Positions 46,601 to 59,055 of a DNA stretch of 64,000 bases are shown in pieces. The stretch comes from Hydractinia symbiolongicarpus. Lineage: Eukaryota; Cnidaria; Hydrozoa; Anthoathecata; Hydractiniidae. Every line of letters begins with the position of its first letter. The first letter of the stretch is position 1. Where the stretch lies: NCBI RefSeq assembly GCF_029227915.1, contig NC_079882.1, forward strand, positions 21,209,001 to 21,273,000. The letters are read 5' to 3'. Made by a program: the position numbers and the translations under genes. The notes below the pieces were generated by a model. That model made no database searches. It saw only the letters and a list, made by a program, of their open reading frames with translations, and had not been told where the DNA came from.

Positions 46601-49600
46601 AAAAGACTTGTTAACCAAGTTTTAAAGCTTTAAGTCCAACATCATTTTACACTGTCAGTTTAAGAAAAAAAAGTTCTAAGCTTTCTTGTTTTAGTTGGAA
46701 TACAAAATCAAATTTACATAAACCTTGGCACACTCATTGAGTTTTTGTGGCAAGAAGTTTTTATATGATGTATCACTGATTGTACACCCTATATGCACCT
46801 AAACTTCTAGGAGATGACATTTTGATTTCCTTCTGTACTGTATAGTATCCATTGTATGTTATATTGATTTTTTATTTCAGACTATGCTGCATCTTATTGG
46901 TAGCATACATGTCACAAATAGGTCATCTACTGCAAAGCAGTTTGCTGTTCAGATGTTCAACACAGTCCTAACAATGCAAAAAGTCACACCATTTCATAAC
47001 TTAACAGTAAAGAAACTCTTATGGGGATATGAAGATAAATTTCTGGCTTTCTTACAAGCACATAAGGATGAATTAGAACAAGTTATGAAACCGCTTGGAC
47101 TAAAGCCTCCTCCAATCAATCCATTTGTGGCTCTGCAGGTTTGATATTACACAGTTTCGATTAGTGTTTTAACAACATCTAATTTGTTTAACCAATCTTA
47201 TTCTATCTCTTGTTTTACCAGATTTGAAATATTTTTTAGCACAATGGAAGTAAAGAGGCAAGTTATATTGGCAACCTTACCCTAAAAACCGGAAATGAAG
47301 ATATTGATAATTTGCAAAGAATTTTTAAATGGAGAGGATTAAGGTACATGTTATGATTATTTTTTTTTTACTTAAAGTTTTTATAGAATACAACTGCTAC
47401 TGGATGGCAGCTTTGAGAATTATTTTTGCAAATATAAGCGATTTTTCAGGTATTTAGTGCTCAGTTTGGTCAACACGGTAAAGTATTAACTGTGATTTTT
47501 AAAGTCCTTCAATTTCTTTAAGAGTAATTTCCTAAGTTTGCCATTGCACTTTTATCTAATCTGCTCATACCCTAGCTAGATAGAAAAATAAAAAATAATT
47601 ATCCTTTTGTGCATTATTCACTTCATTTCCTTTTTTTAAAAAACTCTTTTATGCGATTTTACAATTTTGTAGTGGTAATATAATCTGCACTTTAATTTAA
47701 ACTGAATTTAGACATAGCTAAGAGAAAATAGATGCGCATTGCAATTTTTAGTCCAGCACGGCTGGAAACTCACTCGTTGGAGCTCTGTCAAATAGTTTCA
47801 CTGCCCACCTCAGCATTGCATTGTCGTTTCTAGTGATCCGACACAAGTCTTCCACATTAACTGGCCAATTTCACTTGCGTAAAGCAGAACACTCTACACA
47901 AGTTGTATATGAGGCAGGAGGCGGAATATTGCCACTACACATTTAAAGCACTTGTAATCAAGTGTTTCTCTAAATACACTCTTGATAACAGAGCAACGTT
48001 TGTGTACCCATTTCTTACAGGCAGAGCATAATATGGAATTGTTGCAACACCTTTCAAACAAATGGAACATAACCATTTGAATTTTTCTTATCTCGTTGGT
48101 CTTTCCTAAGAGCTTGACAGAACCTTAGTCTTTTTTACATTTACTCTAAACCGTTTATTTTTAAGCTCAGTCTTCTAAATGTTTAACTATTGGCTTAGTT
48201 TTACCACAGTTTTTGCAACTGAAACAAGGTTATTATCCTATAAAAACTCCAGAGGACAGCCAACAATGATGGACACCAACGGAGGCCATCAGAGGCCTTC
48301 TAAAGGTCTACTAATGTGAAATACAAATCCTTCATTTTGTCCTGATGTATCTCATGTAATTGTTTTAAAATAAAGATGGCGTCAGTAGTACTTCATCCTG
48401 GCATAATCCAAATTGCATCTAATTGCGTTTAGGGTTAACAAAATTGTTAATCCTGCCAGATTTATCACTGTGCCTGCAAAGTATTCACAATTTGTTTTTA
48501 TTTTAGTTACTCACCTTATTGGAATAATGACACATATGGAGAAATGATCAATGGAACTGGCAAGTCATTAAATCTTATTTTTTTAAACATATTTCTTTTT
48601 TTCAGTACATAATTTTTTGTTAACTTTTTATAGATGGAAGTCATTTTAAACCATTCATCGACAAGAGTGATAAAATCTTATACATATTTATTTCAGATAT
48701 ATGTCGGTAAGTTTGTCACATAAGAATTTTACTGCTTGTCTTACCAGCTAAGTAAAAACGTTCTCTTTCAAGATGACCATAATAAATTATTTTTATTCAT
48801 AAATTTGGGGCTCAATGTGACTGTACGCGAAATAGTAAAATAAAATATATGAAACGAAATCTAAAGAGCAATTTAATAAAAATATGTTAAAAAACTAATG
48901 ATGTTTGAGCATAGAGAATGTCGAAACAGATAAAAATGGACAAGGGGGGTAGAAAAGGATGACCTGTATGACTGTAATGGATTTGGTGGACAAAAAGCGC
49001 TACTTAGAATGCATAGAAGATAAGTGAAAAATACTGTAAAAAAAGACAAAGAAAAAAAAGACAAATTTGAAACAAGCTTTTTAAAATGCTTTTTCTAACA
49101 TGCCAGAAATTCGGGACAATCCGCATTAGGATGAAAAGTGCCAGAATATAGAAAAAAGGGTAAGGGTATAATACCTAAGAATAAAAAAAATTAGTGAAAA
49201 GACAAAAAGAAATCGACAAAAAAGTAACTTTGTCATTAAAATATCAATTAATTTCTTTTAAAACCATTGGCTGTGACATAAACCAATTACTGCTTCTTTG
49301 TTCCTATTTAAAAATAAAAAATGATATCAGACAAGAAAGTAACATGAGAAAGGTAGAGGAGTAAAATTATTTTAGTGTGTTACACACTTTTAACTTTTTA
49401 TTTTCATTTATCTCTTTAGTATTAAGTATTAACATATATTATTCATCACAATATTTATAATTGAACTATGTTTTGGGATAGTTTCCAATTAAATTTAGAA
49501 CAAAAATGTAATATTTGTGCAGGAGTAAAGTAACGAAGAATGCCATTAGGATGGTTACATCAAGGTTATATCAATTTACATATGTGTAGAAACTTTTGCC

Positions 49601-52174
49601 TGTAACTTGTATAAAAGAATGATTTTGTAGAATTTTTTTATCAAAATACAGGTCATTGAAATAATTTTGTGTTCATGTTCTGCTTACAATTTTATCATTT
49701 TGTTGTTTTTAAATCTAAAATTTTTAATTTTAATTTATATTTCACCGTTGAAATACTCGCCTTTTATAATTTTTACTCCAAGTAAGAAACTGAACATTCA
49801 CATTTTCCAGATAAAAAACTAACATATTGAAGCTGCTTTTTGTTCCATATTTATCATTTATCATTTGTTTAATCAAAAATAACTAAATATTTTACTTGTA
49901 TCTAGCAAGGCTATACCTGCACTAAGTTTTAAAGCAAAACAATGATTCTCTTTAATAATTTTGAGGTTTTTATCTTTTTAAAATAAAACATGTTACTTCT
50001 TTTATCATTTTCTTTGTTTAAGTTTGTAAGACTTTACCTCATAGTGTACATGCACCAAGGGAATGAAAACTGCACTGTTTTCAGCCATGGAGATAAAAAT
50101 TTATCAAAAAATGTGATCCTGTAGCTTAATAACTGTCAAGCCTTACAAATCAGTAAAAAACATGAGTAGGTGAAAGTAAATATATGAATTTGTTTAAATT
50201 GATATTCCCATGTATTGTTGAAATGATAAAATTTTACACAGGGGGTGATCCTTCCCTCTCTTAATTAATTGCCCTCCTTTATATTTTTATGTCCCCCCCC
50301 CCCCTTCCAGGAAAACTCTGAAGAAATTTTTCAGCAAGCCCAACTATATGTTATAAGTTATGTATAAATTTTTTTTCAACCATGTGTAATAAGAATATTG
50401 TGAAAAATTTCCAAAATAACCCTATTTTCTAACAACAAAGAAAGTGTTGACGTTAACAAAAACATTATGTTTAATTTTTTTTTGATGCTTTAATTGTGTC
50501 AAATTGTTAAGAAGGAAAATCTTTACTTTGAAGGACTCGAAGGCCGCATACCTAGAAGGTTATAAGATTCTATTGTACATAGATTATTTCTATCATATAT
50601 AATGATTATTTTTAAAAGTAGCATTTTCTTTATCTTTAGTTCTTTGTTTCTTACTTATGAGGAAGACCAAGAAATAGAAGATATTAAGTTACGTCGTTAT
50701 GTGTTGTCTGCTGATGTATTTGCAGATAAGAAAACGAATCCTGACAATGCTCCATTCTGCGTTAAAAAGTGCTGGGAGTCTGGACTGCTTCCTGTTGGAC
50801 AATGTTTAGAAGGAGGTGAATTTTGATAAATTGGAATTCTCTAATGTTTTAGTGCATACCCTTATTTTCTAAATTCTGTTCTACTCTTTGAAATGAATTA
50901 TAAAGAGGGCGGTAATAAATTGAAGCGGGTAGATTTTCATTTGTAGGTCTGTAATTTTGGTTGTCTACAATAAGGACAAGGGGTAGTTTTTCATTCTAAT
51001 TGTGTTTGATTTATTACCTTTAAATTAAAAGCTAAATTAGTTTTTATTTTGTATTCCATATGTTGTTTTTGAAGACTTTTATTGGGATATGAACATTTCT
51101 CTTTCATTTTTTAATGCTCCTGAAAATCCTTCTCGATCTGAAAAATTGCAGATAGCGGGGTAATAACAGGGAGATAGATTGATATTCCAATTTTTTTAAA
51201 TACGAGTGGATGTTAATAAATTGAAATCAGGTGTAAAATCTCCTGCGTACGTTTAGAGAATTGGAACGTTTCCAGCCTTACTATTCCAGGGTTTAAATGT
51301 AGAAAAAGTCTATTGGCTTTGCTTGATTTGGAACGGTTATTTGTAGAGCCATATTCATTTAGGCCCTCCTGCATTTATGTCACAGCCACACTTCTATCAA
51401 GCTGATCACACTTTAAGGGATGCTATTGTCGGGCTTAAACCAAACAAAACATTGCATCAAGCTTTTGTTGATGTCGACCCTGTAAGTATTGCTATGACAT
51501 ATTTAACTGACATATTGTAAGCCTGTCACCAGAAAAAGTTTTAACTTGTGCTGCTTGTATGTTTAGGTCACTGGTTTAACATTGAGATTCCACAAAAGAC
51601 TACAACTTAACATTCTTGTTGAAATTATTCCATTTATAACGTAAATGCAATCCTACCCTATTTACTTTTGTTATAAGCACTTATTTTAAACCATCTTCAC
51701 TAGAATTTTTTTCTTGTGGTAGCCATCTTTTATATTGATTTATTCTAGAATGACGTCAAATCTTCGCAACAACCACACTTTTCTACCAGTGATGTATTTA
51801 GATGAGGTATTGTTGTTGTGTTTCACATGTGGAAGCAATTTGATTTGAAAAGCAAAGATATGTTGCATAGATTATTTGCATATTATATCAAATTCTAACT
51901 TTGGTTAATTTAGAAGTCAAAGATTGACCAACCAAATATCGACAAATATAAGCATGATGTTGTTAATCCAAGGGACATTATGAGATATGTTTGTTATGGA
52001 TTTTGGTCTCTTGGTGGCGCTATGATGATTGGAGGATTTATTGCTTATGGTTATTTGAAATCCAAAGGACATAAATATTCTAAGGTAAGATATCGCATTT
52101 GCAACAAGAAATCTATATAAAAACTGTTTCCTTGTTTTTTCTCATATTTTCAATCTTTATTTTTTTAGCTTTGA
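43605..52174 (+). CDS. CD36/SCARB-family scavenger receptor, gene A (complete)
   Basis: Thirteen coding exons: 43605-43742, 44212-44369, 45462-45606, 46881-47138, 47240-47343, 48507-48559, 48634-48706, 50640-50815, 51363-51481, 51567-51640, 51749-51806, 51914-52084, 52169-52174; all phases agree, about 510 aa. N-terminal membrane segment (IVLASVAIVIGLIFVCLGFA, residues 12-31), large ectodomain with VRQLGPYSYR, EMINGTDGSHFKPFI, FISDICR, LPVGQCLEG and VTGLTLRFHKRLQLN, then a second membrane segment (YGFWSLGGAMMIGGFIAYGY) and a short cytoplasmic tail. The hairpin topology, NGT glycosylation site and SDICR block match CD36, SR-B1 and LIMP-2, which take up lipoproteins, fatty acids or microbes. 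Exon 6 uses a GC donor. The last exon (two codons) is the least certain. TGTTTTAG lies 5 bases before the ATG. Confidence 0.93.
44917..45332. mobile_element. MITE with TTAA target site
   Basis: A 416-bp element in intron 2 of the CD36-family gene. Inverted termini AGGTTCCCTCCCG... and ...CGGGAGGTAACCT, extended inwards by AAAATCAAGTTGAGCTCATA and its complement. TTAA flanks both ends, as in piggyBac-type insertions. No coding capacity. Confidence 0.7.
45649..46162. mobile_element. MITE with CAGGCTGTCAAAT ends
   Basis: A 514-bp element in intron 3 with termini CAGGCTGTCAAATCC and AGATTTGACAGCCTG, flanked by T-runs. The interior is rich in GATTCGCG/CGCAAATCC-like repeats in both orientations. 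No frame. Superfamily uncertain. Confidence 0.6.
46430..46675. repeat. Dispersed repeat, copy 2 (partner at 9048)
   Basis: Same repeat as 9048-9290 in the same orientation, with scattered substitutions and small indels; shared ATATGACATCATAATTTATG. Lies in intron 3. Confidence 0.65.
47860..48430 (-). pseudogene. Internally deleted LINE reverse transcriptase fragment
   Basis: Minus strand within intron 5. From about 48425 down: GFMPGRSTTDAIF-like residues with a stop for Arg, then FILKQLHEIHQDKMKDLYFT and LVDL*KASD, corresponding to the FVDLEKAFD motif of non-LTR reverse transcriptases. Further on FRVNVKKTKVL and then CSACKKWVHKRCSVIK with CFKC, the C-terminal zinc knuckle that follows the RT in cnidarian LINEs. 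The YADD region between is missing, so the copy is deleted internally and carries stops. Antisense to the host gene. Confidence 0.7.
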
Positions 52175-54355
52175 ACAAATTTCAGGTTAGTGTCTAATTC
52201 TCATTATATGTCTCTTGTTATTATTTGTGTTGTTTGTTTGTTTTTTGTTTATGTATTTTATTTTTTCAATTTAGGTCACTAGTTAAGAATTGAATTTTTT
52301 AAATGTGCAGAAATGTTTTATTGAAAATTTTATTAAATGTTTTTTTGTAGTTTATCGTATGATATTATGTTTTGAATGTTCAAATACAAATTTTTCAAGA
52401 GTGTTTTAATTCAAATATTATATATTTTTAATATTGTATCATATTCTCAATGATTTATATTCTGCAAGTTGAAATATAAATTCCATTAGGTACTATTGAT
52501 AATGAAGTTAAATGGCAAAAATAAAATTTATAAAGCTTTTGTCCTTATCTAAGGTGGTGTTTACAACAGATTCACTTCTCTGGATTTGTAGTTAAATCAC
52601 TTCAGTCGGTTGACAAGCTTTGTACTGTTTAGATGATAATCCAGACATGAAACTAACTTCTATCTGAATTCTAGTTTTAATCAAATGAAATTTCAATGTT
52701 GGTGTAAAAAATGATATAAAAACACCTAAGTGAATTTCAGGTGAAGTAAGTACTACGATTTTGTGCAGTTATCAGGCACGAACTCTGACTTTTCGACGAT
52801 TTTTCTGCTTGACATTTTTTAAAATAATTTTTTTGAAAATATTTTATAAAAAATTTTTTGACGTATTGATAATGGTGAGAATATATTTTCAGATAAATTT
52901 TAGCGTGTTATTTGAATCTAAATATTGTACTCGCTACTAAATTGTCTAAATTTGGTACTGGCATACTTGTACTTTTGCATGAAAACAAATAGTATTATAT
53001 ACCTGTAGGCAAATATAAAGATGAAATAACTCATGATCCCCCTAACCATCATTTACCTTTATAAATCTGCGTGTTGTACTTTTTGTAATCAAGGAAAAAA
53101 TATTTTGAAGTAATATCTAGCAATCTGTGCATTTTTATTAGGTTTATATTTATTTGCAATACTATCCCAAGGTTTTTACTTTTGTTATAGATCATTTGTA
53201 CATGAAAATTATCTTATTCAATTTCTTGTGATTCAATCGGGAGCATGAAGATTAGTATAAGATTTTATGTGTTTGTGAAGTTAAAGAAAAAAAATTTATC
53301 TAGTTATTAGTATAATATGGAGAGAGTTTATGTTGACACACTTCACATCAAGTAAAGGTGTCATGGATTAAATGTATTAGTCAATTAAAATACCCTCCAA
53401 TGGATGGATTTTGTGCAAAATTAAATGTCTTACGCAACAATAAAAAATGTCAAGATACAAACTATTCCTGCAAGTGAAGGATTCATGAAAAACAAAGCTA
53501 CCCCGGAAAACATTCCAAACATGAAAGCTGTTTATCATAAATTTTGCATGATGGTTAAAGATTAGCCATTGCTACAGGTATAGTTACACTTTGGTTATTT
53601 TACTTAAAGTGAGAGCAATAGTGAATACTATTTTTAGTTGTTTCTTTTAGAAACGAAAATACACAGGATGCGTTGTATTACTTGAAAATGTTAAAAGGAG
53701 GTTATTTTGTGGTAAGTGAAGCCAATGGCTGTTTGCTTATTATTGCACTGGTAATTACAACTGCAAGTAGCATTTCTTCCTCTCCATTAATGATACCTAG
53801 ACCTGCTTCGTCAAACTAAGGAGTGTCCGTTACAGATTTCACTGAAATCTCAGCGGTTTTAACAACGTCCTCTATCTTCCAATGACCTGATTTGAGGGCA
53901 GGAGACACAACGGCCCTTTTAAAATTCTTAATAAATGGCCGCTGATTGGAACATTTAAACAAAGTGATGAGACTTTTAATCAAAATAGAGTATGGAGAAG
54001 AGCTATATAGACAAGTACTTAAGAAGGACTTGTCCAGGGAGCTATTTTCTAATAAAAGTTGTTTTCTGCTTCAGTCTTGTGACGCGAGATGTAGGAACCT
54101 CGTAAATTAGAATAGATCATTGGATTCTAGGGATAAGAATGTTTTTCAAAACAAAAAGTCTCTGTCTCCCTTTCAAACATGAACCGTTAAGGATGGTAAT
54201 TTTCTATAGTTGTATAAAAAGGGAACTTGTAGTGTGCAGTAATATCTTATTAGGCCAAAAAAAAACTTTATTAATTTAACAATTAAATACAAAAACTTTA
54301 TGCTGTAAATAAGTAACACGTCAAACACTAAATCGTCAAGGTTGTATGTTTATAA
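52175..54355. other. 3' flank of the CD36-family gene A
   Basis: Contains the 3'UTR (AATAAA at about 52525). No further gene recognised. A short exon-like stretch after TTTCTTTTAG at about 53650 was seen but has no recognisable product. Confidence 0.35.
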
Positions 54356-54791
54356 CAGGGTGACCACTCCTCCTTAAATAACCTTAGACAAAAAATCTCC
54401 CTTAAAAGTACTTAAATATACTTAAAAAATTGAAATTTTAGCTATTCTCCTTAATTTCTCCTTATTTCTTAATTTTTCTGATCGTAACTTTTTTGGAAAT
54501 GTGTTTATGGATTGTTCATCACCAGTGAAATAAGACATATTTCTTTGTTACCTGAAATCCTATATTTTATATCTTTCAGGGCATGGTTTATATGTATATT
54601 TGTACAATATGTATAATTTTCTTATCATAGAGCATAGTGAGTAACATAAATTGGTTTTCTCCTGAATTATCCTTATTTTTTATATTTTTATTCTCGTTCG
54701 CAGCAAAATATCCTTAAAAAAATGTGAATTTGTCTCCTTAATTCTACTTAATATCCTTACTTTTGTTCTCATTTTATTAATGGTCACCCTG
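54356..54791. mobile_element. MITE with CAGGGTGACCA ends (hAT-like)
   Basis: A 436-bp element with inverted termini CAGGGTGACCA and TGGTCACCCTG and an interior full of CTCCTTA/TCCTTA runs. The termini look like hAT elements, but no clear 8-bp target duplication was seen. Confidence 0.55.
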
Positions 54792-54898
54792 TATGAGTTC
54801 ATAAAATCCAAGTATGTGTTAGTATTGTTTTGGTGAAAACATTGTGGTAAAAATAATCCATCTCACAGAAGTTTAAACCAATGAGCATTTATATTATA

Positions 54899-55071
54899 CT
54901 AGTCGTTGCCCGTGGAAAAATCCACTGGTTCGCCCGTCCTTTATATTTACCCGTCGCAACAAAGTGGATAAAAATGTATTGCATTTGATATTCGTGTTTC
55001 CGTAACATCATTTTCTAACTCAGCGGGGGGTCCGCGCAGAGACAGACAGACGACGGCTAGTATTATAGAGA
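54899..55071 (-). mobile_element. Helitron-like element, second subfamily
   Basis: Read on the minus strand it begins TCTCTATAATACTAGCCGTC, contains GTCTGTCTGTCTCTGCGCG, and ends with a hairpin (GTGGATTTTTCCAC) then GGGCAACGACTAG before T. Same terminal architecture as the 25712 element but a different middle; related to the debris at 22.07 kb. Confidence 0.65.
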
Positions 55072-55834
55072 CTCTATTTTATTTTGATACATTTCGATTT
55101 TGTGTGATCATTTTCAGATAAATTCATGCAGTTCAAAATAATTAAAAACCTACAAAAAAAAACAGACGCAAAGCCCAAGAGAAAACAACTGAAAAAAGAA
55201 CTGTATATATATTAAAACTTCATAAGTAAATTCCGACTTTTATATTCGTCTCTAGTGTTTAGTTGAGGACGTAATTGTTTTGTTTAAGCTTCCAAGGTTA
55301 TTAGATGGTTTATTAATCAATTGTTGGTTTAAACTTCTGTTAAAACTTTATTGGGATAACATTTCGCATTAACATTAAGTTTTGCGTTTAGCCGAATCGG
55401 CAAAATTTTCCAGATTTCGCAGGAATTTTTGTTTCGTGGTAAGATTTTTCGCGGATTTCTGATTTATAGAAAACTCGTAAATTAAAAATTTTGTGTAATT
55501 GACTAAAATAAGAAAGTAAATATAAAAAAACTAGAAAAAGAAGAAAGAGTTACTGTTATTTGAATAGAAAATATTATCTTTTTTTTTTTTGGAAGTTGCT
55601 ATGTTATAACAGTTTAATATATTCTAAAGTATCTTCGAAGTGATTTACTTGTTTTACCGCCGTAAATAAGTTGCATAGGCAAAAAGGTACCACTGAAAGT
55701 TATAACAAAAATCTTGTACTTCTCAACTTTTGTAACAATGTCGTACAAATACTAATACTTAATTTCTTCGAATGCGCCATCTGGTATTTCTTATTTGAAT
55801 CTTGTTGCTTTCCCTTTAGCGAAACAAATCCGAT
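55072..55834. other. No gene recognised
   Basis: AT-rich stretch between a Helitron-like element and the pogo-like pseudogene. The right part may be the continuation of the transposase beyond its nonsense codon, too decayed to align. Confidence 0.3.
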
Positions 55835-56132
55835 GAAAATAGGCTTCGAGCCTAGTGGGAAGATTCTATGTCGATTTCTCCAACTAATCCGGGGTAGCGA
55901 GCCATTATTGCTTTTGCGGTATTTACAGCAGTGCCTCTAGGAATCTCGCATACGTGGTTACCTATAGCTGTCAAGTACTTTTGAACCATGCCATCTAATG
56001 GTCCCATAAGGAGTGGTTTACTTGTTACGGTACTTTTTCGATCCGGGTTGATATAGATTTCCCCTTTCTTTTGGGTTCTGCAATTTCAGATTCGTACTTC
56101 TTTTGAAAGACTCCAACTGTACTTTCGTTCAT
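55835..56132 (-). pseudogene. Pogo-like (DDE_1) transposase, N-terminal fragment
   Basis: From the ATG at 56132 the frame reads STVGVFQKKYESEIAEPKRK, then a frameshift, then LLMGPLDGMVQKYLTAIG, VCEIPRGTAVNTAKAIMARY and PGLVGEIDIESSH followed by TAG where the family has Trp (SSHWAKSLF); ARSLF follows the stop. This is the CENPB/helix-turn-helix region of a pogo-like transposase type common in cnidarians. At least one frameshift and one nonsense mutation make it dead. The DDE domain is not preserved. A HIRAN-like fragment starts about 250 bases away in the opposite direction. Confidence 0.55.
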
Positions 56133-56379
56133 TTTCGAATATTGTGCATTAATTGTGCATTGTGCATCATTTTGGCTAGAGTATTTTCCAATTTTGAAAC
56201 CATCTTTTGGTGTACTCTACACGTAACAGATTGTCGTGTGTGACGTCCTTTACAACAAGAAATCGAACGTTTTATAGTTTTTTTTCTTCTTACTGAGAGT
56301 TTTGAAAGTAGAAATTTTCAAAGTAAGCATGGAAAAAGCAAACTTACTGAATTTACAGCGAGATTAGGGATACCTCCAT

Positions 56380-56677
56380 TATTGTAGAATAAGAACCCCG
56401 AAGGACGAAGAAGTGTTGCAATGTTCATATGAATTTTGCAATGTATTCAATATATTTGTCAAAGAGACATGCAAGGTTTGTAGAACCATTGTTGGTCACT
56501 CGTCACGTGAACTCTCGAGGTCTACAAAGTTTCTTCTAGATCGAGGAGTTAAAATTACTTCAAAACTCATCACAACACAGAAGGTCTTCTTTTTTTCAAG
56601 GTGGTCTAGAAATTGCATGTAAAGTCTCACTCACCTTAGCTGGAACTGTAAGAAATCACTCATTGACTGGTATCTAG
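56380..56677 (+). pseudogene. HIRAN-like domain fragment, frameshifted
   Basis: First frame: VLQCSYEFCNVFNIFVKETC, then TIVGHSSRELSRSTKFLLDR and GVKITSKLIT. After a one-base shift near 56575 it continues HRRSSFFQGGLEIACKVSLT to a stop at 56677. VGHxxRELSR...FLLDRG...GGLEIxC is the core of cnidarian HIRAN-like proteins. It lies divergently next to the pogo-like transposase fragment, a layout compatible with both having belonged to one element. The assignment is from memory of the family. Confidence 0.45.
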
Positions 56678-59055
56678 AAATCGTTAAACCAACTATACAG
56701 AGTCAATAAACAAAATAATATTGGGTTTTTTCTTATGGCCAAACGAATCTGCTTCTCGCAAGATGCAATCGCCAGGAGATCGGATTGTTGAGGATTAACA
56801 CGTTATTTGTATTTCCATCTGTAGTTACTGTTTTATTCAGACATAAAAAAGGCATACGAGAAGTTTAATAAAGCATGATCTTGTCATACTTTTAATTCTT
56901 TAATGAAAAAGGTACTCATTGCACGTATCGCCCCTGCAAATATTTTATTAGACTGTTTGATCGAATCACAAAGAGGTTACCTTTTGTCATCAGTTAAGCA
57001 GGGTCCTTTGCATGAGTAATTTAAAACTAAAGTTTGAAAAATTTTTCATTATCGAGATCCTTGGTGTTTAAGGAGGTAGGTGTATTGATACTGTCTGTTT
57101 CCTGTTTTGGGAAGAACCTGAACTAAAACCAGAGTCTGGTTGTGAAAGCTGAACCACCATAAATAATAACAGGTTCATCACAGTACTCAACTATCAATTT
57201 TTCAGACCCACATAACTCACCTCTACCCCTTTCGAGTTTTCCCACATGTCGTTAGCTATTAATGTAGGTTTTTCTGGGCCAACGTCCTCTACATTTTATC
57301 GAGTCATCATTACGTCATCATTATCGTGCTAATTGGGTTTATCAGAATTATAGTCGTTTTTGTTACATGTCATACTGATTTTGTATTCCTTCAGGGAATT
57401 TATAAGCTGCTCCTTAAACTCTGGATTCTGTTTAAACTTCTTGTCTGCTGCCTCGCTCGCCGTTATTGATTTCCTTCTGTTTTGGATTTCTTTTCTTTTC
57501 AACTCAGCGTTCGGGCTGGCAAAGTGATATTATATGAGCCAAGTAAACCAACCTAATCAACCCCTCCGTCTTGATAAAACGAGCCAGCTCTCCCAGCCAG
57601 TTGTCTCGCCACGTACAACGTCAAATATTTTTTAGTATCTATCTGCCATTATAATGCATATGGCGAGCTATAACCGAGTCAACCTGCCAACCGAGTCAAT
57701 AATCAGACTCCTAGTTGACTAGCTAGCGTTTATCGCGGCAATTTAGTCGAAGTTGTCAACACAACCATAGAGCTATTTAACTACTTGCAATTATTTACCC
57801 ACACAGTACACACAGGTATTGGGAATGGTAGCCCTAGTCCGGTTATGGTAGGGATTCGTAGCGTTAAAAAGCCCAAGAAATAAATGCTGAATTAATACTG
57901 GCTTCACGTTTATTATGGGTGGAGAACAACAGAGTTTGTCTGTTACAGACACATGAAAGTAGCGTATTAGTATTATAAGACTAGTTGTTTGAACGCGTAT
58001 TTATATATAAAGCTAAAAATAAAACTAACGAAATAGGTAACAACGTTAAAAATTGTTATTGTTCGTAGATTTTCCCGTACATTAATACATTACAAAACAA
58101 CCACACACCCTTAAAACCCATAACAGTGAATTTAAATTAGCATACAATTTCCATCTGATCAGCTTTGTTTTATCACATGATTTGTTCTCACCTATTAAAA
58201 AAGCTAATAACACGCAAAGGAGTAAAAAGACAGGAAACAAACTATAAAAGTTAATTCACCATAAGTGTTACATAATAAATTTAGTTCGTGGAGAATGTTT
58301 CTTTTGAGAATTTAGTTTATGAAGTATATACAAAACGTTTGTATGGATATGGTTAATAGACGTCGCTGCATAAAATTGTAAACAATAAAATATTGTCATG
58401 TCACAGAGAGATGAAATTAGCGTATTGATGGTTATTTTTAATCATGAATTTGCTGCAGCTGTAACCCTTGCTTCTACTTTGCAATTATTTTTTCTAACCT
58501 TGTTCAATTTTGTTTTCACATTAGTAAAATTGTTTTATACAGTGGAAGCTCGCTCGCTCAGCGGACCCGTTTGTCAGACTTTGTCCGCTTTAGAGAGGTG
58601 TCTGCCTTTGAAAGATTTTGCTTATTTTGGCAAAAAGCGTGCGAAAAAATTCTTACCCTCCGCTCTCCATCCCCCCTCATTAGACATGCCCATACTACAC
58701 AAGGAAACGTTTTTGAAAGACCATTTGGCTCGAATTTATTTTATGTAGTAAAACGAAAGTATCGTGAACAAGTGCTTGGACAAAAAGAAAAACAATAAAA
58801 TATTGATTTTTGATACTTTGGTCACAATTTTTCTTTGTTCGTTTTATAGAAGTCTTAAATATTATTATAATTTTCGGGGGTAAATTATGATAAAATTACT
58901 AATTTGTGTTCCAGTGACTAATGTTTCCGTCCGGTCAAAAGTTTTCCCCGACTAATAATTTTCTCCGAACTTTAACCCGACTATAGATTTTCCAAAAACT
59001 TTATCACTGGCCTCTTTTAAATAAATTGTTTCACTTTTGTTCCTATTTTCAAATA
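56678..59055. other. 2.4 kb without a recognised gene
   Basis: Short frames on both strands (for example 58398-58748 plus), none with known domains. At 58540 ACAGTGGAAGCTCGCTCGC with CAGCGGACCCG looks like one terminus of another pogo/Tigger-like element, but no matching right end was found. Confidence 0.35.

Noticed and set aside
57170-57500. Minus-strand stretch with lysine-rich coding-like sequence
   Set aside because: Several stops and no alignable domain; could be transposon debris, not reportable as a gene.
58398-58748. 116-codon plus-strand frame
   Set aside because: Hydrophobic and low-complexity at first, then runs through a pogo-like terminus; no family resemblance.
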